A DNA stretch of 24,354 nucleotides. Source: Alphaproteobacteria bacterium. Lineage in GTDB: Bacteria; Pseudomonadota; Alphaproteobacteria; GCA-2731375. The stretch is taken from assembly GCA_028281075.1 (NCBI GenBank), contig JANQKO010000304.1:1-24354 (forward strand), given 5' to 3'. The notes below the pieces were generated by a model that saw only the letters and a program-made list of their open reading frames with translations, was not told where the DNA came from and did not search any database. The first letter of the stretch is position 1. The number at the start of each line of letters is the position of its first letter. Positions 8,838-14,767 of this stretch are shown in pieces. Both the position numbers and the translations under genes were made by a program.

Positions 8838-10442
8838 TCAGAACTGCGCGGCGTACTGGGCCGGATCGATGCGGGCGCCGATCACGAGCGGCCGGTCCGG
8901 CGCGCCGTTGCCGGTCAGGGCCTTTTCCAGCCCCGATACGCTGTCGACGGCGATGCCGTCGCAGCCCATGGATTCGGCGAGCTTCACCATGTCGGTCGGC
9001 TCGATCAGCGTGCCCTGGCTGGGATACTGCCGGGCCATCTGCTTCAGCTCGATCCGGTTCAGGCTGTCGTCGCAGAACACCACGACCTTGAGACCGAGCT
9101 TCAGGCTTGCCGCGAGCCGCAGCTCGCCCTGAACCATGGCCAGCCCGCCGTCGCCGGTGAAGCAGACCACCGGACGGTCGCCCAGCAGATGCCTGGCGGT
9201 GATCGCGGCGGGCAGCGCATAGCCCATGGACGACAGGCCGTTCGTCATCAGCACGCCACGCGGCCGGTAGGTCGTCCAGCCCTGGCCGACCAGCAGCTTG
9301 TGCGAGCCCACGTCGGTCGAGACCACGGTGTCGCGCGGCATGGCGGCGCGCACCGTGTCGATGACGTCGGTGGGATTGAGCGCGCCGGCGACGCGTCCCT
9401 GGTAATAGAGCCGCATCAGGCCGTCGCGGTGCGCGGCGATTTCGGCCTCGGTCCACCTGGCCGACGCGCCGCCGGCATCGCTGAAGGCATCGAGGATGCG
9501 CCCGATATCGCCGACGACCTCGATCCTGGCCGGGTAGATCTGATCCGTGTTCGGCGTCGAGTCGATATGGATGACGGGCGCGGCCGGCGACCAGGGCTTG
9601 ATCAGCTCGACGGCGTCGAAGCCGACGCTGAGGATCAGGTCGGACCGGCCGAGGAAGTCCCAGAGACAGGCGTTGCAGGCCATGTCGAGCGTGCCGGCAT
9701 AATAGGGATGGTCTTCCGGCAGCACGCCCTTGGCCATCGGCGCGACGACGACCGGCAGGCCGTGGGTCTCGGCGAAGCGGGCCAGGGCCGGGCCGGCGTC
9801 CGCCCGCAGGGCCGAGATGCCGGTCACCACGACCGGCCGGTTCGCGGCGCCGAGCCGCTTCAGCGGATCGGCGGGCGCGTCGGTCGCGAAGACCTGGATG
9901 TCCGGTGTCGCGGCGGTCATCGGCGGCAGGACGACGGCGTCGTCCGAGGCCTCGGCGCCGACCACGTTCGCCGGCGTCGAGATATGCACTGGGCCCGGCC
10001 GTTCCGCCACGGCCAGCCGCAGGGCCTTGCGCATCACCGTGCCGACGGTGTCGGGCCGGATGGCGGTCGTCCACTTGGTGACCGGCGCGAACAGGCGGTT
10101 GTGGTCCAGCACCTGGTGCGTGAAATAGGGCAGGCGCCGGTCCTCGATCTGGCCCGACAACGCCAGCATCGGCACGCGGTCGAGATAGGCGTTGGCGACG
10201 GCGTTGACCAGGTTCGACGAGCCCGGCCCGAGCGTCGACAGGCAGACGCCGGGGCGGCCGGTGATCTGTCCGTAGGCCTCGGCCATCAGGCCCGCCGTGC
10301 CCTCGCGCCGCGCCAGCACGAATTCCAGTCCGGCGCGCCGGGCGGCCTCCAGGAACTCGACGTTCGGATCGCCGGGATAGCCGAAGACATGGGCGATCCC
10401 GGCGGCCCGGAGATATTCGATAATGACCTGGCTGGCGTTCAT
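8838..10442 (-). CDS. ThDP-dependent enzyme, acetolactate-synthase-like (large-subunit family)
   Basis: A 534-aa thiamine-diphosphate enzyme with the usual three domains: pyrimidine-binding (1-170), central nucleotide-type (about 190-320) and pyrophosphate-binding (about 360-530). The catalytic glutamate is E47 in FVLARREGTAGLMAEAYG, the family segment CLSTLGPGSSNLVNAVANAY follows, and the ThDP motif starts GDGG at 430. The metal-binding segment at the motif's end reads VVVFCDDSLNRIELKQ. Related enzymes have Asn-Asn or Asn-Asp where this one has Cys-Asp. I place the start at MNASQVIIEYLRAAGIAHVF because the family begins there. The longer open frame upstream is low-complexity, Arg/Pro-rich and overlaps the divergent gene. 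No strong ribosome-binding site is seen. Carboligase or 2-oxoacid decarboxylase activity is likely. True acetohydroxyacid synthase is less likely, because no small subunit is present. It is divergent from the MmgE/PrpD gene. Confidence 0.85.
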   Translation of the reverse strand: MNASQVIIEYLRAAGIAHVFGYPGDPNVEFLEAARRAGLEFVLARREGTAGLMAEAYGQITGRPGVCLSTLGPGSSNLVNAVANAYLDRVPMLALSGQIEDRRLPYFTHQVLDHNRLFAPVTKWTTAIRPDTVGTVMRKALRLAVAERPGPVHISTPANVVGAEASDDAVVLPPMTAATPDIQVFATDAPADPLKRLGAANRPVVVTGISALRADAGPALARFAETHGLPVVVAPMAKGVLPEDHPYYAGTLDMACNACLWDFLGRSDLILSVGFDAVELIKPWSPAAPVIHIDSTPNTDQIYPARIEVVGDIGRILDAFSDAGGASARWTEAEIAAHRDGLMRLYYQGRVAGALNPTDVIDTVRAAMPRDTVVSTDVGSHKLLVGQGWTTYRPRGVLMTNGLSSMGYALPAAITARHLLGDRPVVCFTGDGGLAMVQGELRLAASLKLGLKVVVFCDDSLNRIELKQMARQYPSQGTLIEPTDMVKLAESMGCDGIAVDSVSGLEKALTGNGAPDRPLVIGARIDPAQYAAQF

Positions 10443-10531
10443 GATCGGCCCAATCGGTTGCGACAAACGGCGGGCGGCAAGGTAACATAGGCCCGGGTCC
10501 ATCGGCGTCGGCAGCAAGGGAATCCGGGACA
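10443..10531. promoter_or_regulatory. Divergent promoter region between ThDP enzyme and MmgE/PrpD genes
   Basis: These 89 bp must hold both start regions. AAGGG at 10516-10520 serves as a ribosome-binding site for the plus-strand gene. I see no convincing -35/-10 pair or operator palindrome. Confidence 0.4.
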
Positions 10532-11938
10532 ATGACATTGGCGGTGGTGGCGGGCGACGGGGCGCCCGGGCCGACGCGCAGCCTGGCGCGATTCGTCCGC
10601 GGCCTGCGCTATGACGATCTTGGCGAGCCGACCCGGCATGCCGCCCGCCGGCATATCCTGGATACCGTCGGGGCCTGTGTCGCCGGCGCGCGGGCGCAGG
10701 TGGCGGACGCGGTCGCCGCGGTCTACGCGGACGCGGGCATCGGCGGCGACGTGCCGGTGCCGGGCCGCGCGGAAAGGGTCGATCCGCTGAGCGCCGCCTA
10801 TCTGGCCGGCGCCAGCGCGCACGGCCTGGAGCTCGACGACGGCTACCGTAACGGTTCGGTGCACGCCGGCGCGGTGGTGGTGCCGGCGGCGCTGGCGGCG
10901 GCCCATCGGCGTGGCGCCGGCGGTCGCGACCTGCTGGCCGCCGTGGTCGCCGGCTACGAGGTGGCGGCGCGGGTCTCGGCGGCCGGTCATCCACGGGTGC
11001 GGTGGCGCGGCTTTCACACGACCTCGACCTCGGGCGTGTTCGGCGCCGCGGCGGCCGTGGGCCTGCTGCACGGGCTGGACGAGGCGCGGCTGATGAACGC
11101 CTTCGGCCTGGCGGCCAGCAGCGCCGCCGGGCTGTTCGCCTTCGTCCAGGGCGGTGGCGACGTCAAGCGCCTGCATCCGGGGCACGCCGCGCGCGAAGGC
11201 CTGCTGGCGGCCATGCTGGCGGCCCGCGGCCTGGCCGGGCCGCCCGACGTGCTGGAGGCGGTCGACGGCTATTTCCATGCCTTCGCCGGCGACGATCCGC
11301 GGGCGGCGGACTATCGCGCGCCGGACCTGTTCGCCGGCGGGCCGGACTACGCCATCGAGGATTGCTACATCAAGCCCTATGCCTGCTGCCGGCATATCCA
11401 CCCGGCGCTCGACGCGATGCTGGAAATCCTCGACGCGCGGGACCTGGCGCCGGCCGACGTCGCCCGTGTCGACGTGGCCACCTATAAGGTCGCGGCGGCC
11501 CATGCCGCGGCCGGCTGGGAGAATATGGGCACGGCCCAGCTCAGCTTTCCCTTCGTCATGGCGGTCGGCCTGCACCGGCGCAACGTCGATCTCGACGACT
11601 TCTCGGCCGCGCGGCGGAGCGATCCGGAAATCACCGCCGACTGCGGCAAGTTCCACGTGACGGTCGACCCGCAATGCGACGCCGACTATCCGCGCCTGCG
11701 GCCGGCCAAGGTGCGGCTGACGACGGTCGCGGGCGACAGCTTCGCGGCGGCGGTCGACGACGCCTACGGCTCGCCGCTGCGGCCGATGGACGATGACGCG
11801 CTGGCCGGGAAATACCGCGCGATCACGGCCGGCGTGCTCGGCCAAGAGGGCAGCGAGGCCAGCCTCGACATGCTGTGGCGGCTCGACCGGCTGGAAACGC
11901 TGGCGCCGCTGGCCGATGTGCTGGCCCGGCCGGTCTGA
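10532..11938 (+). CDS. MmgE/PrpD family protein
   Basis: A 468-aa member of the MmgE/PrpD superfamily, which includes 2-methylcitrate dehydratase, cis-aconitate decarboxylase and iminodisuccinate epimerase. Typical landmarks are the early RHILDTVGACVAGAR, then AYLAGASAHGLELDDGYRNGSVHAGAVVVPAALA (the superfamily's D-D-x-x-x-x-x-x-H-x-G element), GRDLLAAVVAGYEVAAR, RGFHTTSTSGVFGAAAAV, and later IKPYACCRHIHPALDA. No prpB or prpC accompanies it, so propionate metabolism is not implied. An isomerase, dehydratase or decarboxylase acting on a polycarboxylate is the safe description. The ATG start has AAGGGA 10-11 nt upstream. The stop is 2 bp before phnN, so the two are co-transcribed, although a functional link is not obvious. 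Confidence 0.88.
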   Translation: MTLAVVAGDGAPGPTRSLARFVRGLRYDDLGEPTRHAARRHILDTVGACVAGARAQVADAVAAVYADAGIGGDVPVPGRAERVDPLSAAYLAGASAHGLELDDGYRNGSVHAGAVVVPAALAAAHRRGAGGRDLLAAVVAGYEVAARVSAAGHPRVRWRGFHTTSTSGVFGAAAAVGLLHGLDEARLMNAFGLAASSAAGLFAFVQGGGDVKRLHPGHAAREGLLAAMLAARGLAGPPDVLEAVDGYFHAFAGDDPRAADYRAPDLFAGGPDYAIEDCYIKPYACCRHIHPALDAMLEILDARDLAPADVARVDVATYKVAAAHAAAGWENMGTAQLSFPFVMAVGLHRRNVDLDDFSAARRSDPEITADCGKFHVTVDPQCDADYPRLRPAKVRLTTVAGDSFAAAVDDAYGSPLRPMDDDALAGKYRAITAGVLGQEGSEASLDMLWRLDRLETLAPLADVLARPV

Positions 11939-11940
11939 GC

Positions 11941-12495
11941 ATGCCGGCTCGCGGGACCCTGATCCTGGTCGTCGGCCCGTCGGGCGCCGGCAAGGACAGC
12001 CTGATCGAGGGCGCGCGGGCGCGGCTTTCGGGCAACGGCGGTTTCGTCTTTCCGCGGCGCGACATCACCCGCGCCGCCGACCTGGGCGGCGAGGACTACA
12101 ACGCGGTAAGCCCGGCCGAGTTCGATCGCCGGCGCGACGCCGGCGCCTACAGCCTGTGGTGGGGCGCGCATAACCTGTATTACGGCGTGCCCGAGGCGGT
12201 CGAGCGGGACCTGCGCGCCGGTTCGCGTGTCGTGGTCAACGTCTCCCGCGCGATCTTGGACGACGCCCGGCGGCGCCTGGGGCCGGTCCGCGTGGTCAAC
12301 GTCACGGTGCCGAAACGGATCCTGGCCGAACGGCTGGCGGCGCGCGGGCGGGAAAGCCGGGCCGATATCGCGGCGCGGCTGGCCCGCGCGAGCGCCTATG
12401 ACGTGGACGGCGACGACGTGGTCCAGTTCGTCAACGACCGTCCGCTGGCCGACTCGGTCACCGCCTTCGTCGCCGTGCTGGCGGACGGACCCTAA
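11941..12495 (+). CDS. phnN: Ribose 1,5-bisphosphate phosphokinase PhnN
   Basis: A 184-aa P-loop kinase (E. coli PhnN is 185 aa) that phosphorylates ribose 1,5-bisphosphate to PRPP in the last step of the C-P lyase pathway. The P-loop is GPSGAGKDS (12-20), the PhnN version with Asp after Lys, unlike guanylate kinases. Further family segments are FPRRDITRAADLGGEDYNAVSPAEF and YSLWWGAHNLYYGVP. I chose the ATG 2 bp after the PrpD stop because the protein then begins MPARGTLILVVGPSG, as expected. An in-frame upstream ATG at 11875 lies within the PrpD gene. It is on the plus strand, pointing toward the minus-strand phn operon, and separated from it by an insertion sequence. It is therefore outside the PhnF-controlled transcript and would be expressed with the PrpD-family gene. 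Confidence 0.9.
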   Translation: MPARGTLILVVGPSGAGKDSLIEGARARLSGNGGFVFPRRDITRAADLGGEDYNAVSPAEFDRRRDAGAYSLWWGAHNLYYGVPEAVERDLRAGSRVVVNVSRAILDDARRRLGPVRVVNVTVPKRILAERLAARGRESRADIAARLARASAYDVDGDDVVQFVNDRPLADSVTAFVAVLADGP

Positions 12496-12504
12496 AAGCC
12501 CGAT

Positions 12505-12536
12505 CCGAAAAGGCGCCAACGCCGCCGATGTTTCGG
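12505..12536 (+). terminator. Possible terminator hairpin after phnN
   Basis: An inner GGCG-CCAA-CGCC stem-loop (12512-12523) lies within outer CCGAAA (12505-12510) and TTTCGG (12531-12536) arms, 10 bp after the phnN stop. The pairing is interrupted and there is no T-run, so this is tentative. Confidence 0.35.
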
Positions 12537-12573
12537 TGAACGGTCTCTCCCCTTGGTCATTGCCGGACTTGAT

Positions 12574-12589
12574 CCACTGGTGTCCGGTT
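12574..12589. repeat. IS left terminal inverted repeat
   Basis: CCACTGGTGTCCGGTT, an exact inverted match of 13843-13858. The last base is shared with the transposase stop codon (TAA, minus strand). Confidence 0.92.
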
Positions 12590-13755
12590 TAAATTCCGGC
12601 CGCAAGTAAAGAGAGTTGGTTTGACTGGTCTGTCGTTGTTTTTTCTGGCCGGATGAGCTCGTCGATGCGCTTTCGATGCATCAGGTTGGTGCGCACGAGG
12701 CGGGCAAAGGCGAGCGGGCTTTTGACGGCCTTCTGTACGGATCTGGCGAGGTGGAGCAGCAGGTATGCGATCAGGGCGACGGCGATCTGAATGCGCACGG
12801 CGTTTTCGCTTCTGCCGATGAAGTGCTTGATCTTCAGGGTCTGCTTGACCCAGCGGAAGAACAGCTCGATGTCCCAGCGTCGCTTGTAGAGGTCGGCGAT
12901 CTCCTGGGCGGTGGCGTCGAGATCGTTGCTGAGGATACGCAGGATCTTATCGTTGTCGGTCTTGACGCGAACCTCGCGGACCGGGTCGGCGAAGGGGTTT
13001 TTCCGGCTCCTGGCCTGACGCCGCGGCAGCAGGCCGATACGGTCGGAGAGAATGTTGCTGTCGGCCGGCAGGTCCTCGGGCAGGGGCAGGTCCTCGATGA
13101 CGCTCAGGGGTGTGTTTTTCTTGAAGCGGGTGACGATACGGCAGCCTTCGGCGTCCAGCCTGGCCCACCAGCCGTAATCGTAATAGCCGAGATCGAAGAC
13201 ATAGGTGGCGCCGGCCTCGATCGGCATGGCCTTGGCGGCGGTGATGTCATTGACCCGCGAGGGCGTCACCGCGGCATAGATCGGCCGTTCGGCGCCGGCA
13301 TCGTAGATCACGTGCATCTTGGCGCCACAGACCTTGGCCGAGTAGCGCGCCCAGTCGGCGCTGCTCTGGCTCAGCCGCAGGCTGCTGGCGTCGATCAGGT
13401 AGACGCTGTCGCCGAGCTTGCGGCGCAGGCCCGCGTGCGCCCGCGCCACCATCTTCTCAAACAGCTCGGAGAACACCGCCGAGGGCCGCAGCGCATTGGC
13501 ATCCGACAGGCTCGAACGCTTCACCGGCGTGGCGCCGAGGTGATAAAGCCGATTGGCGTGGCTCTCCAGATCGTTGACGATCGCCCGCATGCTGGCCACG
13601 CCCGCCAGTTGGCCGTACAGCAGCGCCACGAACTGGCTCTTGGTCGTCAGCCCGCGCACATGCTTGTCGGCCTTGTGCGTCTCGACCAGATCGTCAAATA
13701 CATCCCAAGGAAGATGCTTCAACAGATCATGTAAAACTGTATTCTGATGCCGCAT
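12589..13755 (-). CDS. IS4-family transposase (DDE, YREK signature)
   Basis: A 388-aa DDE transposase. The N-terminal region (DLLKHLPWDVFDDLVETHKADKHVRG, then PVKRSSLSDANALRP) is the DUF4372-type domain of many IS4-family enzymes. The catalytic acids are the Asp in SVYLIDASSLRL, the Asp in TYVFDLGYYDYGWW, and the Glu in YKRRWDIELFFRWVK. The last fits the IS4 signature Y-x2-R-x3-E-x6-K exactly. A Lys/Arg-rich C-terminus follows. The ATG at 13755 has GAGG about 10 nt upstream. The frame is uninterrupted, so the enzyme is probably active. The start codon lies inside one arm of an inverted repeat (see 13752-13824). Confidence 0.93.
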   Translation of the reverse strand: MRHQNTVLHDLLKHLPWDVFDDLVETHKADKHVRGLTTKSQFVALLYGQLAGVASMRAIVNDLESHANRLYHLGATPVKRSSLSDANALRPSAVFSELFEKMVARAHAGLRRKLGDSVYLIDASSLRLSQSSADWARYSAKVCGAKMHVIYDAGAERPIYAAVTPSRVNDITAAKAMPIEAGATYVFDLGYYDYGWWARLDAEGCRIVTRFKKNTPLSVIEDLPLPEDLPADSNILSDRIGLLPRRQARSRKNPFADPVREVRVKTDNDKILRILSNDLDATAQEIADLYKRRWDIELFFRWVKQTLKIKHFIGRSENAVRIQIAVALIAYLLLHLARSVQKAVKSPLAFARLVRTNLMHRKRIDELIRPEKTTTDQSNQLSLLAAGI

Positions 13756-13824
13756 GGTGTTGGTCCTCGCTCCGTGTCCAATGTCTCGAAAAACTCTTGG
13801 ACACCAGTAGAATCAACACCATGC
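13752..13824 (-). promoter_or_regulatory. Inverted repeat that can occlude the transposase start codon
   Basis: GCATGGTGTTG (13752-13762) and CAACACCATGC (13814-13824) are perfect 11-bp inverted arms. In a minus-strand transcript that enters from outside the IS, the distal arm would pair with the arm holding the ATG (13755-13753), with the ribosome-binding region in the loop. A transcript starting inside the loop would lack the first arm and stay translatable. A weak promoter, TTGTGG-17 bp-GATTCT on the minus strand near the right end, would start in this loop. IS10 and IS50 are known to use this kind of protection against read-through. Confidence 0.6.
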
Positions 13825-13842
13825 AACATGTCCACAAAATCT

Positions 13843-13858
13843 AACCGGACACCAGTGG
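13843..13858. repeat. IS right terminal inverted repeat
   Basis: AACCGGACACCAGTGG, the partner of 12574-12589. Its core GGACACCAGT also occurs at 13799-13808, 48 bp further in, as a subterminal direct copy. Confidence 0.92.
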
Positions 13859-13865
13859 ACTTGAT

Positions 13866-13972
13866 CCGGCAATCCGGTGGATAGCACCGCCAAGACGCCA
13901 AGGCACCAAGGTCGCGCGGCCCGTACGGTGGTCGGATTGCCGGTCCCTTGGTGTCTTGGCGCCTTGGCGGTG
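13866..13972. repeat. Compound intergenic inverted repeat
   Basis: Two interleaved arm pairs. CCGGCAATCCG (13866-13876) matches CGGATTGCCGG (13933-13943) in inverted orientation. A 26-bp arm (13885-13910) matches 13947-13972 in inverted orientation with 2 mismatches. The first 24 bp of that arm occur again, exactly, at 22030-22053. The order A-B-A'-B' means both stems cannot form as a simple nested hairpin. It lies 85 bp past the end of the phn operon. No ORF here looks coding. Confidence 0.85.
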
Positions 13973-14009
13973 AAACCATCCTTTTTCGTCCCAACGCACG
14001 GCTCTGGAT

Positions 14010-14028
14010 CACCGGGGCAAGCCCGGTG
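14010..14028. repeat. REP-like palindrome after the phn operon
   Basis: CACCGGG and CCCGGTG arms (7 bp, perfect) around GCAAG, 29 bp past the stop of the last phn-operon gene. The half GCAAGCCCGGTG is identical to 8761-8772. It may also serve as a transcript end. Confidence 0.65.
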
Positions 14029-14056
14029 GTGGTGAACGGGTGCTAACGAATGGGAA

Positions 14057-14767
14057 TCAAACGCCTGGTTTCGAGCCAGACTCGAAGGGAAAGCGGCGCA
14101 GCAGGTTGAACGGGCTCTCGCGGTCCGGTTGATGGAAGACCGCGATGCCGTCGACCTGGAGCGGCGCCTCGGTGACGGGCGCCGCCAGCGGCGCCAGCGC
14201 GGCCATCACCACCGCGCGGTCCGCCGCCGGCAGCCGTTCCGTCAGCGTCATGTGGAAGCGGAACTCGTCCATCACGTAAGGATAGCCCCAGGCCCGCAGC
14301 AGCGCGTCCTGACGCGGGCTGAGGCCGGCGGCGCGGCGGCGGGCGAGCTCGGCCGCGCCGGCCGGTGCCCGGAAGCGGTCGAGGTCGCGCACGCAATCGG
14401 CGGCAAGGTCCCGCATCGCCGGGCAGGGCGCCGACAGCACCAGCGCCGTGAAGCCCGAAAGCGCGGCGACCCGCAGGGGCGGCGCGTCGAAACCGGCGCG
14501 GGCGGCCGCGAAGGCCGCAACCGCGGCCAGCAGGTCCGCCTCGCAGCAGCCGTCGGCGAGCGCGAACGGCGGCTTCAGGGTGCCGTGAAAACCGTAGTGG
14601 CGCGGCGAGGTGGTGATCTCGGCCAGCCGGGTCGGGCTCAGCCCGTCGACGGCTGGCTGCGCGCGCGCCGTGCCGTCGGCGCAGTCGCGCCCCAGCCAGA
14701 CGGCGCCGAACTCGGCCAGCGCGCTGCCCGGCGGCGGCGCGAAATAGACGGCGTAGCGGGCGCTCAC
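14057..14767 (-). CDS. DUF1045 phosphonate-operon protein, 2H phosphoesterase superfamily
   Basis: A 236-aa protein of the DUF1045 (TIGR03223, phosphonate-metabolism-associated) family. It carries the two HxT motifs that define 2H phosphoesterases: H61-G-T63-L in HYGFHGTLKPPF and H172-M-T174-L in EFRFHMTLTERL, about 110 residues apart as expected for the two-lobed fold. Enzymes of this superfamily open or make cyclic or 2'-5' phosphodiesters in the cytosol. The start overlaps the stop of the HD-domain gene by 4 bp (ATGA), so it is the last translated gene of the phn operon. PhnP, which opens 5-phosphoribosyl 1,2-cyclic phosphate, is absent here while PhnN is present. I infer that this enzyme may perform the PhnP step. 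That role is not demonstrated by the sequence. Confidence 0.88.
   Translation of the reverse strand: MSARYAVYFAPPPGSALAEFGAVWLGRDCADGTARAQPAVDGLSPTRLAEITTSPRHYGFHGTLKPPFALADGCCEADLLAAVAAFAAARAGFDAPPLRVAALSGFTALVLSAPCPAMRDLAADCVRDLDRFRAPAGAAELARRRAAGLSPRQDALLRAWGYPYVMDEFRFHMTLTERLPAADRAVVMAALAPLAAPVTEAPLQVDGIAVFHQPDRESPFNLLRRFPFESGSKPGV

Larger units (their letters stand above)
12574..13858 (-). mobile_element. IS4-family insertion sequence, about 1285 bp, apparently intact
   Basis: Perfect 16-bp terminal inverted repeats (CCACTGGTGTCCGGTT at 12574-12589 and its complement at 13843-13858) bound a single transposase gene. The flanks carry a direct repeat ACTTGAT (12567-12573 and 13859-13865), the target-site duplication. 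If the two C's shared with the terminal repeat are counted it is ACTTGATCC, 9 bp. Intact ends, perfect duplication and an uninterrupted transposase suggest a recent insertion. It lies between phnN and the 3' end of the phn operon and interrupts no gene. Confidence 0.93.
12559..13873. repeat. REP-like palindrome split by the insertion sequence
   Basis: ATTGCCGG (12559-12566) flanks the IS on the left and CCGGCAAT (13866-13873) on the right. With the IS and one copy of the target duplication removed they form a perfect 8-bp inverted repeat around the 7-bp loop ACTTGAT. Another CGGATTGCCGG copy is at 13933-13943, so this is a repeated intergenic palindrome. Confidence 0.75.

Noticed and set aside
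8683..10994. Longer minus-strand open frames around the ThDP enzyme, including an extension of its N-terminus past 10442
   Set aside because: The extension is Arg/Pro-rich low complexity and overlaps the divergent PrpD gene. The enzyme family begins at MNASQ.
10439..11845. 468-codon minus-strand frame opposite the MmgE/PrpD gene
   Set aside because: High-GC shadow; the opposite strand encodes a recognisable PrpD fold with the expected motifs.
10532..11938. prpD of the methylcitrate cycle
   Set aside because: No prpB/prpC/acnD nearby; the family is broad, so only the superfamily name is justified.
12676..13734. 352-codon plus-strand frame inside the IS
   Set aside because: Antisense to the transposase, which has the full DDE/YREK signature.
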